From the NCBI GenBank assembly GCA_025362575.1, contig JANYIQ010000036.1, positions 1 through 64,000 on the forward strand: a DNA stretch of 64,000 bases, given 5' to 3'. Of this stretch, positions 1 to 9,253 are shown piece after piece; position 1 is the first letter of the stretch, and the number at the start of each line of letters is the position of its first letter. The stretch is from Bacteroidia bacterium (GTDB lineage: Bacteria > Bacteroidota > Bacteroidia > B-17B0 > Aurantibacillaceae). The translations under genes and the position numbers were made by a program. Under the pieces are notes generated by a model. The model searched no databases. It was not told where the DNA came from and saw nothing but the letters and a program-made list of their open reading frames with translations.

Positions 1-1
1 C

Positions 2-1051
2 ACGGTTGGCTTGACACCTACCACACTTTTTCTTTTAGCGATTATTGGATCAGGCTTTAATGCCAACGCACAATGTACAGGTTGCACAACAAATATTACC
101 GGACTTTCAACTTCCAATTACCTGATTCCTGCAGGAGTAAAATTATGCATCTCTTCAACAGGCACGGTTACCGGGCTGATAGCCGTAAATGGAGGCACAC
201 TTTGTAATCAGGGAACAATAAATAATGCTAGAGTGCTTGTTTATAACGGAGGATTATTTTCGAATTTTAATCTGGCAGATATTGATAGTTTGCTAATTCA
301 AGATAATAATTCCTATTATACAAACTGGGGTACGTCTATTCATGTGCGTTTTTCAAGCATAACGGGATCCGTTGCTAACAACTATATGAATCTTACTACT
401 GATTATTTAGGCGACTCACTTGGTAATATAAATAATTCAGGAGACCTAAAAATTAATTTCAATTTTTATAACACATACAATGGTGTGTTTAATAATTTTA
501 AATATTTAAAAATCTTTGGTAGTTTTTATAATTCAAACGGTGGAACGGTTTCTACAAACTGCAAAGTAGATGTGGTTCAGAATTTTTATAATTCTGCAAT
601 TTTAAAAGGGGCAACGGGTGGTTGCGGGGGTTTTAACATTGCCGGCTTTAGCGCTAATACAGGTACCGTTGGCATAAGTGGTTCTCCGATCGATATTTGT
701 GATGCAAGCTCTAGTTCCTTTGATGCGAATTCAGGTAACATAACCAACGCTACCTTTTGCACCTGTTCCAATAATTGTACTCCAATGGTTGGAATAAAAG
801 AAGTTTCACAAAACTCCATTACTCAAACTATTTTTCCAAATCCTTGTTCTCAAAAATGCATCACCGAATACAATGAAACGATTTCTTCAGTAAATTTATT
901 TAATGAGTTAGGACAAATTGTAAAAGCTTCAGTTTCTATTTCAGAAAATAAAGTAGAAATAAATTCTCAGAACCTGAAAGCCGGAATTTATTTTATTGAA
1001 GCAACTTCTGCTTCCGGAAAAGTAGATCGTCAGAAATTTATTGTGGAATAG
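2..1051 (+). CDS. T9SS-sorted secreted protein, 5'-truncated by the window edge
   Basis: The reading frame is open from the first bases, so the true start probably lies left of the window; the first usable start inside is a TTG at 11. A signal-peptide hydrophobic stretch ending in NANAQ is followed by a Cys- and Asn/Gly-rich exported region of low complexity. The last ~75 residues look like a T9SS type A sorting domain: IFPNPC, then short beta-strand segments such as NLFNELGQIV and LKAGIYFIEA, and a terminal QKFIVE. It should be exported by Sec, moved across the outer membrane by T9SS, and its C-terminal domain cleaved. No enzymatic motif was recognised; the middle resembles a right-handed beta-helix type surface protein only loosely. 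Confidence 0.75.
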   Translation, partial: TVGLTPTTLFLLAIIGSGFNANAQCTGCTTNITGLSTSNYLIPAGVKLCISSTGTVTGLIAVNGGTLCNQGTINNARVLVYNGGLFSNFNLADIDSLLIQDNNSYYTNWGTSIHVRFSSITGSVANNYMNLTTDYLGDSLGNINNSGDLKINFNFYNTYNGVFNNFKYLKIFGSFYNSNGGTVSTNCKVDVVQNFYNSAILKGATGGCGGFNIAGFSANTGTVGISGSPIDICDASSSSFDANSGNITNATFCTCSNNCTPMVGIKEVSQNSITQTIFPNPCSQKCITEYNETISSVNLFNELGQIVKASVSISENKVEINSQNLKAGIYFIEATSASGKVDRQKFIVE

Positions 1052-1056
1052 ATTCG

Positions 1057-1788
1057 TTACTGATAATTGTAAAACATATATCCAATTTGTAAGCAAAAGT
1101 ATTGATTAAAAAAATTTTCATTCCAGTTTTTTGGAAATAAAGGCATAATTCCAGTTTTTACTTTTGCCTCTAATGCTATTTTACCTTTTCCTAACCTTAA
1201 ACAGGCTCCGAGTTTTGCTGCCGTTCCAAAATCAATTACCCGAATTACATTTGTTTTGTTTGAAAATTGTTCCCTATCCACTATATAGTAGTCGCCCTTA
1301 TAACCAGTGGCAGGGGAATATGGTAAAATATCGAAATTTGGCCCGATTCCAATGTACATTTTTTGCTTAAGAAATAATAAGTTGAAATATGCAGGAATGG
1401 TTATTGCATTAATATTGATTTTAACATCGTAATAATCATACTCCGTCTGAAAATTTCCTTTTTGCGGATCAAAATTATTGATCCACGCTATTCTATATTT
1501 TGTTTGAGCGTATTCAAGTCCTGTTTGAAACAAATAATGTTTCCCCTTTATTTTAAAATAATAAAGGGATACAGAAGCACTTAAATAGTTCGCTGTAACA
1601 TTCTGTGAAGTAACATCTGTAGACGGAGTTTTGCTTGTGTTATACAATCTTAGTGACTCACAAACGCCACCTAAAACACAAAGTCCATTTTGGCTATTAT
1701 AAGTTGAATCTTTTTGCGCGATAAGCGAAGGGTTTAAAATAAAAATCGAAAACACGAGGGTCAAATATGTTTTCATTCTTTTTTTCAT
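1057..1788 (-). CDS. Putative outer-membrane beta-barrel protein
   Basis: This is a 243-residue protein with an N-terminal signal peptide ending near LIAQ (residues 1-25). The rest alternates short strands rich in Tyr, Phe and Ile (for example YLSASVSLYYF, HYLFQTGLEYAQ, MYIGIGPNFDIL) with polar turns. It ends in an aromatic strand, FCLQIGYMFYNYQ, which is the usual signature of a small Bacteroidota outer-membrane barrel of the PorT/OMP_b-brl type. The family assignment rests on pattern, not on a conserved motif. A second in-frame ATG at codon 5 is an equally good start. It is convergent with the preceding T9SS gene and has no clear operon partner. Confidence 0.6.
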   Translation of the reverse strand: MKKRMKTYLTLVFSIFILNPSLIAQKDSTYNSQNGLCVLGGVCESLRLYNTSKTPSTDVTSQNVTANYLSASVSLYYFKIKGKHYLFQTGLEYAQTKYRIAWINNFDPQKGNFQTEYDYYDVKININAITIPAYFNLLFLKQKMYIGIGPNFDILPYSPATGYKGDYYIVDREQFSNKTNVIRVIDFGTAAKLGACLRLGKGKIALEAKVKTGIMPLFPKNWNENFFNQYFCLQIGYMFYNYQ

Positions 1789-1816
1789 CCTTGTGACATT
1801 ATTATGCTAACTAACT

Positions 1817-3103
1817 TTACCCTTTCCAGTTAATAAGATCTTTGCCAATATCTTTTCGATAATACTTTTTATCGTAAGAAATTTTTTCTGCGCACTTGAA
1901 ACTTTTGCCAACTGCTTCCGAAATTGAATTTCCAAAAGAGGTAACTGCAAAAACCCGTCCGCCTGAGGTCAGCACTTTATCTCCATCAAATTTTGTTCCC
2001 GAATGAAATACATGAGAGCCGTTATGATCTTCTAAACCCGAAACCAATTTTCCTTTTTCATAATCTTCGGGATAACCACCCGACACCATTACCACAGTAG
2101 TAGCGGTTTCCGGAGTGACCTCGAATTTTTTTGTATCTAAAGTTTGTGTTGCCACTCCTTGTAAAAGATCTAAAAGATCAGAACTTATTCTCGGTATCAC
2201 CACTTCTGTTTCCGGATCACCCATGCGGCAATTATATTCAATTACCGATGGCTCACCATTATCATTCATTAAACCTATAAAAATAAATCCGCGGTAATCA
2301 ATGTTCTCTTTTCGTAAACCTGCAATGGTTGGCTTTACGATTTTCTCTTCCACTTTTTTAATGAACGCTTCGTCGGCAAATGGCACAGGGCTCACAGCTC
2401 CCATTCCACCGGTATTCAGGCCTGTATCGCCTTCGCCAATGCGTTTATAATCTTTTGCAGCAGGTAAAATTTTGTAAGATTTTCCATCCGTTAAAACAAA
2501 AACAGAAAGTTCAATGCCTTTTAAGAATTCTTCGATCACAACAGTTTCTGAAGCTTCACCGAATTTAGAATTCAATAACATATTTTCTAATTCAGTTTGC
2601 GCCTCTTTTAAATCATCAATTATCAAAACACCTTTTCCTGCAGCAAGACCGCTTGCTTTTAAAACAAATGGCGGCTGTAATGTCTCTAAAAATTTCTTAC
2701 CATCATTAACAGTTTTGCCGGTAAAACTTTGGTAGCGTGCTGTTGGCACACCATGTTTGATCATGAATTGTTTACTGAAATCTTTACTGCCCTCTAACTG
2801 CGCCCCATCTTTTTTAGGGCCAATTACCGGAATGTCTTTCAGCACTTCATCGTCCAGAAAATAATCGTGTATGCCTTTTACCAAAGGATCTTCAGGTCCT
2901 ACCAAAACCATGTCAATTCCTTTTTCCCATACCAAATTTTTGATTGCGTCAAAATCAGTAGCAGAAATATTAACGTTAGTTCCACACTGAGCAGTGCCTG
3001 CATTACCCGGAGCAATATATAGATTCTCTAATTGTTTGCTTTGAGCGATCTTCCATGCAAAAGCATGTTCGCGACCACCGGATCCTAATATTAAAACATT
3101 CAT
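1817..3103 (-). CDS. purD: Phosphoribosylamine--glycine ligase (GAR synthetase)
   Basis: The 428-residue protein has the full length of bacterial PurD, which ligates glycine to 5-phosphoribosylamine with ATP in step two of de novo purine synthesis in the cytosol. The N-terminal domain starts VLILGSGGREHA. The ATP-grasp core follows (FVLKASGLAAGKGV near residues 145-158, GLNTGGMGAVSPVP near 230). The metal-binding stretch EYNCRMGDPETEV is near residue 290, and the C-terminal domain holds VMVSGGYPEDYEKG. The ATG is the first codon and no upstream alternative is better. It stands alone rather than in a purine operon. Confidence 0.97.
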   Translation of the reverse strand: MNVLILGSGGREHAFAWKIAQSKQLENLYIAPGNAGTAQCGTNVNISATDFDAIKNLVWEKGIDMVLVGPEDPLVKGIHDYFLDDEVLKDIPVIGPKKDGAQLEGSKDFSKQFMIKHGVPTARYQSFTGKTVNDGKKFLETLQPPFVLKASGLAAGKGVLIIDDLKEAQTELENMLLNSKFGEASETVVIEEFLKGIELSVFVLTDGKSYKILPAAKDYKRIGEGDTGLNTGGMGAVSPVPFADEAFIKKVEEKIVKPTIAGLRKENIDYRGFIFIGLMNDNGEPSVIEYNCRMGDPETEVVIPRISSDLLDLLQGVATQTLDTKKFEVTPETATTVVMVSGGYPEDYEKGKLVSGLEDHNGSHVFHSGTKFDGDKVLTSGGRVFAVTSFGNSISEAVGKSFKCAEKISYDKKYYRKDIGKDLINWKG

Positions 3104-3151
3104 GAAAAAATTTTAAGCAAAAATAAGAAATGGTTTAAGCTTTAAGAAAGA

Positions 3152-3508
3152 TTAATATCTTCTTTTAGCAAACGAAACGTTTCCGTGAACGCGATTTTTT
3201 GCTCTCTCGCGGTTAAGACGAGCTTGCAAACCGGATTTGTGTTTTTTGCCGGCGGTACGGTAACGTGTGAATAAATGACGTTGTTCTAAATTTTGTTTTT
3301 TTCCGGGACGAGTAGGTTTGTAAACCCAACCACCGGCTGTAACTTTAGTACCACGGCTTTTTTTACCCCCGCTGTAACCATAAGCAAAGGCATTACTGTT
3401 TCCGCGACTACGCTGATTTCTATGCTCACGCTTACGCCCTTGAGCCGATAAATCGTTGCTGATGCAAAAAGCAAAAAGCACCGCGAGTATGAAAATGAGT
3501 CTTTTCAC
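3152..3508 (-). CDS. Small, strongly basic exported protein
   Basis: The 118-residue protein begins with a clear signal peptide (MKRLIFILAVLFAFCISNDLSAQ). The mature part is unusually rich in Arg, Lys and Gly (for example RKREHRNQRSRG and GYSGGKKSRG) and ends ERAKNRVHGNVSFAKRRY. There is no Cys in the mature part and no recognised domain. Such small basic exported proteins occur in the phylum without known function. It is transcribed in the same direction as purD, 48 bases upstream of it. I do not recognise the family; the length, signal peptide and clean start support a real gene. Confidence 0.6.
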   Translation of the reverse strand: MKRLIFILAVLFAFCISNDLSAQGRKREHRNQRSRGNSNAFAYGYSGGKKSRGTKVTAGGWVYKPTRPGKKQNLEQRHLFTRYRTAGKKHKSGLQARLNRERAKNRVHGNVSFAKRRY

Positions 3509-3752
3509 GGTTGTTGAATTACAATATTAATGAAATTTTAGAACAATTTCTGCATATTTCACTCATTTTTAGGCCAGTTTCAGTAAAGATTTTAACAAGA
3601 AAAGACTTATAAACGTTTAGATTTTAGAAAAAAACGCCAAAACTGACATTGGTCGATAAAAAAACAAGTTTCATATTTTAAGCTCGAAAATCGCAGAAAA
3701 TCGCAAATTATAGCCGGAATTGTATTTGTGTGGTTAATTTTACAAACCATTT

Positions 3753-4787
3753 ATGCTGATCGAGAACATCATAGTTAAAGATTTTTTAGAGCTTGCTCAG
3801 GACCATCTTGTGATCGATGTGCGGGCACCGATAGAATTCAATAACGGACATGTACCCGGAGCGATCAATATTCCATTATTTGAAGATATTGAACGTGCTG
3901 AAATAGGAACCTTGTACAAACAAAAAGGAAAAGATCCTGCGGTGATGCGCGGTTTTGAAATTGCTTCACCCAAATTCATTGAATTCATTAAACTGGTTAA
4001 GAACACAACCAAAAAAAATGATGTCTTCGTGTATTGTTTCAGGGGCGGCATGCGAAGCAATACCTTTGGCTGGTTACTGAATACAGCAGGATTAAATGCA
4101 AGAGTAATGAAAGGCGGTTACAAAGCTTATCGCAATCATTTACTTTCTGAATTCGAATCGCCAAAAAAACTAATACTCTTAGGCGGTTCAACGGGTTCAG
4201 GCAAAACAGAAATATTGTACGAGTTACAGAAACAAATACAACTTATTGATCTCGAAAAACTGGCCAATCACAAAGGTTCTGCTTTTGGAAGCATCAATCA
4301 ACCGCCGCAATTAACACAGCAGCTATTTGAAAATTCGTTTTATGATGAACTTATAAAACAGAATTTTGAAAAGTATATCTTACTTGAAGATGAATCGATG
4401 TCGATCGGATTCAATAAAATACCGTACACATTCTGGTTACAAATGAAATCATCTCCCATCATAAAAATAAATGTTCCCTTTGAATTGCGCGTGAACCGGC
4501 TTGTGAAAGATTATGGAAATACCTCGGCAGAAAAATTAAAAAAGGGTTTGATCAGCATTTCATCTCGGCTAGGGCCTAATTATACTGCAGAGGCCATGAA
4601 GCATCTTGAAGATGGGAACCTTGCGGATTTCATGCGAATTGCTTTAAAATATTACGACAAAGCTTACAATTTTAATTATACCAAAGGAGAGAAAAAAACT
4701 ATTTTCGAAGTGGAAACCGATACAGATGATATTAAAATAAATGCTTCAAAAGTAAAAACGATATTTGATGAGTATAGAAACCGTTAA
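3753..4787 (+). CDS. mnmH: tRNA 2-selenouridine synthase (MnmH/SelU)
   Basis: The two-domain architecture is diagnostic. A rhodanese domain (residues ~1-130) has DVRAPIEF and the active-site loop with Cys95 in CFRGGMRS. A P-loop domain has the Walker A motif GGSTGSGKT at 144-152. The family replaces sulfur by selenium at the wobble 2-thiouridine (mnm5s2U34) of tRNA Lys, Glu and Gln, using selenophosphate and a geranylated intermediate. At 344 residues it has the usual length. The next gene is selD, which makes the selenophosphate donor; the two coding regions overlap by about 20 bases, so they are translationally coupled. Confidence 0.95.
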   Translation: MLIENIIVKDFLELAQDHLVIDVRAPIEFNNGHVPGAINIPLFEDIERAEIGTLYKQKGKDPAVMRGFEIASPKFIEFIKLVKNTTKKNDVFVYCFRGGMRSNTFGWLLNTAGLNARVMKGGYKAYRNHLLSEFESPKKLILLGGSTGSGKTEILYELQKQIQLIDLEKLANHKGSAFGSINQPPQLTQQLFENSFYDELIKQNFEKYILLEDESMSIGFNKIPYTFWLQMKSSPIIKINVPFELRVNRLVKDYGNTSAEKLKKGLISISSRLGPNYTAEAMKHLEDGNLADFMRIALKYYDKAYNFNYTKGEKKTIFEVETDTDDIKINASKVKTIFDEYRNR

Positions 4788-5802
4788 ACTAACACAATTC
4801 AGTAAGGCCTCAGGATGCGGTTGTAAAATTGCCCCCGCTGCCCTGCAGGAAATCTTAAAAACAGATCACAAATTCGATTGTCCTGAATTACTGGTAGGAT
4901 ACAATCACAGTGATGATGCTGCTGTTTACGATCTGGGAAATGGTCAGTGCCTGATAAGTACTACCGATTTTTTCATGCCAATTGTTGATGATGCTTTTGA
5001 TTTTGGAAGAGTAGCAGCCACGAATGCCATCAGCGATGTTTATGCCATGGGCGGAAAGCCATTAATGGCAGTTGCTATTTTAGGATGGCCCACCGAAAAA
5101 TTAGGAACTGCTCTTGCCAGAAAAGTATTGGATGGCGCTCGGGAACAATGCAAAAAAGCCGGAATTCCTTTAGCAGGAGGGCATAGCATTGAAAGTCAGG
5201 AACCCATTTTCGGTTTGGCTGTAAGCGGAATGGTAGAGAAAAAATATCTCAAACAAAATAATACAATTCATGCAAATGATGTGTTATACCTTACCAAGCC
5301 TTTAGGTACGGGGGTTTTCAGTACAGCATTAAAACGCGGTGTTTTGCAAAACAACGATCATGCCATTCTCATGGATACACTCACTGAACTGAATTCCCTT
5401 GGTTACGAACTTGGAAAAAACCCTGCAGTTACTGCCATTACTGATGTTACAGGCTTTGGACTTGCCGGACATTTACTTGAAATGTTAGGTGATACCGGTT
5501 TTTGCGCAGAACTTGAAAAGAAAAACATTCCTGTTTTTGAAAATTTATCGAACTACACTTCTCAATTTATTTTTCCGGATAATACCACGCGCAATTTAAA
5601 TGCTTATAACGAAAACATAGGCGGCATGAATGATCTTGATTTCATTACATACTGCGATCCTCAAACCTCAGGAGGCCTTTTGTTTACGGTAAAAGCAGAG
5701 GAACAGGTGAATTTTGAAAATTGGATGAAACAGAAAAATCATTCAGCATCAAAGATCGGAACGATAACAAAAAGATCAGGAAAACGCGTTCAATTCATTT
5801 AG
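4768..5802 (+). CDS. selD: Selenide, water dikinase (selenophosphate synthetase)
   Basis: SelD makes selenophosphate from selenide and ATP. The ATG at 4768 is preferred over the TTG at 4765 because it puts the catalytic Cys at residue 17 (ASGCGCKIAP), as in the E. coli enzyme, followed by the second Cys at 19. Further family motifs are HSDDAAVYDLG, TTDFFMPIVDD, AISDVYAMGG, GGHSIESQEP and TDVTGFGLAGH. The length is as expected. The active site has Cys, not selenocysteine, and no selA, selB or selC is in the window, so the visible use of selenium here is tRNA modification by the upstream mnmH. Confidence 0.96.
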   Translation: MSIETVKLTQFSKASGCGCKIAPAALQEILKTDHKFDCPELLVGYNHSDDAAVYDLGNGQCLISTTDFFMPIVDDAFDFGRVAATNAISDVYAMGGKPLMAVAILGWPTEKLGTALARKVLDGAREQCKKAGIPLAGGHSIESQEPIFGLAVSGMVEKKYLKQNNTIHANDVLYLTKPLGTGVFSTALKRGVLQNNDHAILMDTLTELNSLGYELGKNPAVTAITDVTGFGLAGHLLEMLGDTGFCAELEKKNIPVFENLSNYTSQFIFPDNTTRNLNAYNENIGGMNDLDFITYCDPQTSGGLLFTVKAEEQVNFENWMKQKNHSASKIGTITKRSGKRVQFI

Positions 5803-6236
5803 TCGTCGCGCTCCACTAAACTTTTACAAACATGATGATTGAAGGCATCTCTGAATTTTTGTAATTGCGAATTACGGATCCCCATTATTTTTATTACTTC
5901 TTCATCGTCATCATTGTAGGTGATACGGAAACTTTTTTTGTTCAATTCCCCTACTTTTTTGATGTCAATAAGGTACCAGATCTTGCTTCTGTACATCGAT
6001 TTTTTTACTTCTATGCGATTTTCATATATCAAAGCATACGGATTTAACAATATCCAGAGGGTTTGAAAAGACACGATGGCTGCCGGAACTCCGATAACAA
6101 AACCCAAAGGACTAACCGCCATAATATAGTGATAGCAGAGGTAACAAAGCACGATAGTTCCTATTACATGAAGTGTTAAAATGAGCCAATCCCGCTCAAA
6201 ATACTCCATTGCCTTCTCTTCTTCTTCTTTTTTCAC
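5799..6236 (-). CDS. Small two-pass membrane protein with PH-like cytoplasmic tail
   Basis: The 145-residue protein has a charged N-terminus (KKEEEEKAMEYFERD), two hydrophobic helices around residues 16-35 and 40-57, then a basic, beta-rich tail (YENRIEVKKSMYRSKIWYLIDIKKV, read in parts as YENRIEV and WYLIDIKKV) that resembles bacterial PH-like domains. The protein is convergent with selD and the two stop codons overlap. No catalytic residues are visible. The PH-like assignment is inference from strand pattern and position after two helices; the family is not otherwise recognised. Confidence 0.6.
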   Translation of the reverse strand: MKKEEEEKAMEYFERDWLILTLHVIGTIVLCYLCYHYIMAVSPLGFVIGVPAAIVSFQTLWILLNPYALIYENRIEVKKSMYRSKIWYLIDIKKVGELNKKSFRITYNDDDEEVIKIMGIRNSQLQKFRDAFNHHVCKSLVERDD

Positions 6237-6431
6237 AGTGCTAAGTTAAAAATTAAAACTCTTTAACATTTTAATTCGCTTTTCTTTTTTTAACCTTGTT
6301 AGAGCGAATATCCTGCTAATATTGCAATTATTAGACGGGCGTGTTGCTTTTTCGCTAATTTATTGATATTTATGTAACTTAATGTTCCTGAAATCGTTTA
6401 ATCATTAACAATACCCTTATAATCCGCTATA

Positions 6432-7955
6432 ATGGCATCATTTAAAAAAATATTAGTTCCGGCATTTCTAAGCCTGTTTTTATTTCAGGCCAATGCACAA
6501 ACTATAGCAGATGATCCTATTGCGGTTATGCTCGACAGTTTGGCAAACAAAAAGGTACTTGATTATGCTTTTTCCAAGCCTGCCTTTCCAAAAAACAATA
6601 AATACCATTTTAGCGAAGATAGCATTCCTGAATGCGACGATTTTACTTTTGAAGCCCGCTTAGCAAAACTCGATGGCTTATCCCCTTTCGATCTTACTTA
6701 CAATTCGCATGTTAAAGGTTTCATTAACCTTTACCTTCGCAAACGTGTACTTGTTGGCCGTATGTTAGGCTTAGCTCAATTGTACTACCCCATGTTCGAG
6801 GAAGTGTTCGACCGTTATAATATTCCTTTAGAATTAAAACATCTTGCTGTAATTGAATCGGCCTTAAATCCTAACGCACGCTCAAGAGCCGGCGCACAAG
6901 GTTTGTGGCAATTCATGTATCCAACCGGTAAAATGTATGGCTTAAACGTTACCTCTTATATTGATGAGCGTTCTGATCCTTACAAAGCAACTGTTTCTGC
7001 AGCAGAATATTTGAAATCATTGTACGATATGTTCGGTGACTGGCAAATGGTACTGGCTGCTTATAATGCAGGGCCGGGCACTATCAGCAAAGCCATTCGC
7101 CGAAGCGGTGGTAAAAAAACGTATTGGGAGATCCGTCCTTTCTTACCAAAAGAAACACAAGGGTATGTTCCTGCATTCATTGCAGCCAATTACGTGATGA
7201 ACTATTATCTTGAACATAATATTTATCCTGAGGTTCCGCGCAAAACCTATTTTGAGGTAGATACTGTTATTGTAAAAGAACCAATGACCTTTGAACAGAT
7301 CAGTGCTGCTTTAGATGTTCCTTTCGATGAAGTAAAATATTTCAATCCTCAGTATCGCAAAAATGTAATTCCTCCCGGTGGATATTCTTTGTGCTTACAA
7401 AAAGCTAAGATCGGTGCATTCATTAATAATGAATTAGACATTTACGCGGCCATAAAAGCGCAGGCGCAGGAAAATCAGGGATTAGCCAATAACAATGTTA
7501 AGGAAGTTCAGATAACACACACGGTTAAAGGCGGAGAAAAACTAAGCACCATAGCCCGTAAATACGGTGTTACTGTTGCAGATCTTAAAACCTGGAACTA
7601 TATAGGCAAAAAGGGGATTCGCCCAGGCAAGCGCTTAGCCGTTTACATTAAAAAACCGGTTGAGAATGCTGCTCCGCTTAAAGTTGACACAAAAACTGAC
7701 GGACAAAATTTAGCAGCGAATAATTCTACAACTACTGCCGAAGAGAAGAAGCTTGCAGATAACAGCGTGGCCAATGCACTCGATAAAAAACTGGCAGAGG
7801 CAGGCATGAAAGAAGTGTGGCACCATGTGAAAGCCGGCGAAACACTTTACAGTATTGCCAAGCGTTACGGCGTAACTGCAGATGCGATCCGTGATTTTAA
7901 TGGCATTGATAAAAAAGCGGGCGTGAAAAAAGGCACTGCATTGCGAATTAAATAA
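6432..7955 (+). CDS. mltD: Membrane-bound lytic transglycosylase MltD-type with two LysM domains
   Basis: The enzyme cleaves the glycan strand of peptidoglycan, forming 1,6-anhydro-muramyl ends. After a signal peptide ending FQANAQ, a linker leads to the SLT domain (~residues 110-270). The catalytic Glu is Glu142 in HLAVIESALNP, followed by the family motifs GAQGLWQFM and MVLAAYNAGPG. Two LysM peptidoglycan-binding modules follow, one near residues 357-400 (HTVKGGEKLSTIARKYGV) and one at the C-terminus (HHVKAGETLYSIAKRYGV), separated by an Asn/Ala/Lys-rich linker. Length and order fit MltD. There is no lipobox, unlike E. coli MltD. It is convergent with the next gene, one base apart. Confidence 0.93.
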   Translation: MASFKKILVPAFLSLFLFQANAQTIADDPIAVMLDSLANKKVLDYAFSKPAFPKNNKYHFSEDSIPECDDFTFEARLAKLDGLSPFDLTYNSHVKGFINLYLRKRVLVGRMLGLAQLYYPMFEEVFDRYNIPLELKHLAVIESALNPNARSRAGAQGLWQFMYPTGKMYGLNVTSYIDERSDPYKATVSAAEYLKSLYDMFGDWQMVLAAYNAGPGTISKAIRRSGGKKTYWEIRPFLPKETQGYVPAFIAANYVMNYYLEHNIYPEVPRKTYFEVDTVIVKEPMTFEQISAALDVPFDEVKYFNPQYRKNVIPPGGYSLCLQKAKIGAFINNELDIYAAIKAQAQENQGLANNNVKEVQITHTVKGGEKLSTIARKYGVTVADLKTWNYIGKKGIRPGKRLAVYIKKPVENAAPLKVDTKTDGQNLAANNSTTTAEEKKLADNSVANALDKKLAEAGMKEVWHHVKAGETLYSIAKRYGVTADAIRDFNGIDKKAGVKKGTALRIK

Positions 7956-7956
7956 C

Positions 7957-8319
7957 CTACTTCTTCTTTCTTTTCAGTAGATCAATTACGAGTTCAGGAG
8001 GTCTTCCGATCACGGCCTTGTAGCCATCAATAATTATTGGCCGCTCTATTAATATTGGATGTTCAAATAAGATCTGGATCCACTCTTGTTCTGAGAATTT
8101 CTTATTCAAAAAATTCTTTATGAATAAAGGTTCTTTCTTTCTCACGATATCAAAAGCCTTACAGCCCAATTTAGCAAGCAGTTCTTTCAACTCCTTTTTT
8201 GTTGGCGATCTTTTAAGGTATTCGCGAATTTCGATCTCGCAATTATTTTCTTCCAAAATACCCAGTGCCTCTCTGCTTTTTGAACAGCGGGGGTTGTGAT
8301 ATATTACGATTTTATTCAT
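7957..8319 (-). CDS. arsC: ArsC/Spx-family thioredoxin-fold protein, probable arsenate reductase
   Basis: The 120-residue protein has the ArsC fold signatures: the N-terminal strand IVIYHNPRCSKSR with Cys12 as the nucleophile, EIREYLKRSPTKKEL, and the late IIDGYKAVIGRPPE with its conserved Arg. Family members reduce arsenate with glutathione/glutaredoxin or act as Spx-like regulators. There is no second CxxC cysteine, which argues against Spx, and no ars operon genes are adjacent, so arsenate reduction is likely but not shown. It is monocistronic in appearance. Confidence 0.85.
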   Translation of the reverse strand: MNKIVIYHNPRCSKSREALGILEENNCEIEIREYLKRSPTKKELKELLAKLGCKAFDIVRKKEPLFIKNFLNKKFSEQEWIQILFEHPILIERPIIIDGYKAVIGRPPELVIDLLKRKKK

Positions 8320-8404
8320 CTAGTTTTCAAGTATTTATAATATTAATCCAAATATAGATTAAACTTATTCATAAAATAAACGTCTAACACTAAAATTATA
8401 AAAT

Positions 8405-9193
8405 ATGAAAGCAAAATTATTACTTATCAGTGCAATTGCTATAACTGTAGGTTTAGCATCGTGTAAAAAAACTGCAGGTCCAGATGGAGCTCAAGGACCA
8501 CAAGGGCCCAGTGGGCCAGCCTTAACCGGTAACTTAAAGGGATTTGTTTCTCATTATGATTTATCCGGCTCAAAAATTACAACCAATTTAATGGGTGATT
8601 CTGTATCAATTGATGGGACAGGCAACATGAGTGTTACTGATGCTCTTGGAATGTATAGTTTTTCAGGGTTATCTACGGGGGTTTATAATTTAACCATTAA
8701 GCGTTCGGGCTATGGTTGGACGAAATTACAAGACGTACAATTTACTGGTGGTGGTGATACGTATCGCAATGCAAACCTTTCTAAAATTCCAACTAATAAT
8801 GTTCTTACCTTTACTTCCGTTGATACCGTTGTAGCAGGTGTTAATTATGTAAGGCTAAGAGGCACTATACCAACTACAACAATTACACAAAGCGTAATCT
8901 TTTTTGTGGGCATCCCGGGTAATGCGACTGTTAACTCAGGAACATCAAACGAGAGCAGTCAATATGTAATAAACGTTGCTCCAACTACAAATGCTGTCAC
9001 TTCATTTAGAAAAGATATTCCAACATCAGATCTTTATGATTTAGGTTATGCACCAACCAATGTTGCCTACTTTGCAGCATACACAATTGGCGGAAACACT
9101 AACGCATCAAGTTATACTGACTTAACAAATAACAAACCAATATTTACTGCATTAGGAAGTACGGCACTTTTTGCCAACGCACCGGTGCAATAA
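8405..9193 (+). CDS. Lipoprotein with short collagen-like triplet run
   Basis: A type II signal peptide ends at the lipobox GLASCKK, so the mature Cys at residue ~20 is lipidated. Directly after it comes a short Gly-Pro-x run (GPDGAQGPQGPSGPA, five triplets), often seen as a rigid spacer in Bacteroidota surface lipoproteins. The next ~80 residues (KGFVSHYDLSG to RNANLSKIP) look like a carboxypeptidase-regulatory-like beta-sandwich, with the typical GMYSFSGLSTGVYNLTIKR segment. The rest is a second beta-rich domain of unknown kind. A strong terminator follows 10 bases after the stop. Function is unknown. Confidence 0.75.
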   Translation: MKAKLLLISAIAITVGLASCKKTAGPDGAQGPQGPSGPALTGNLKGFVSHYDLSGSKITTNLMGDSVSIDGTGNMSVTDALGMYSFSGLSTGVYNLTIKRSGYGWTKLQDVQFTGGGDTYRNANLSKIPTNNVLTFTSVDTVVAGVNYVRLRGTIPTTTITQSVIFFVGIPGNATVNSGTSNESSQYVINVAPTTNAVTSFRKDIPTSDLYDLGYAPTNVAYFAAYTIGGNTNASSYTDLTNNKPIFTALGSTALFANAPVQ

Positions 9194-9203
9194 AAAAATG
9201 AAT

Positions 9204-9234
9204 AAAAAGGCCTGTTTAATAACAGGCCTTTTTT
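9204..9234. terminator. Bidirectional Rho-independent terminator
   Basis: A perfect hairpin has arms AAAAAGGCCTGTT and AACAGGCCTTTTT around a TAAT loop. It is flanked by A on the left and T on the right, so it can end both the lipoprotein transcript from the left and the prfB transcript from the right. It sits between the two convergent genes. Confidence 0.9.
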
Positions 9235-9253
9235 ATTTCCAAAATAAATATAA

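Noticed and set aside
586-819. Minus-strand frame inside the first T9SS gene
   Set aside because: It is the antisense of a low-complexity Ser/Asn-rich coding stretch and has no start context or known motif.
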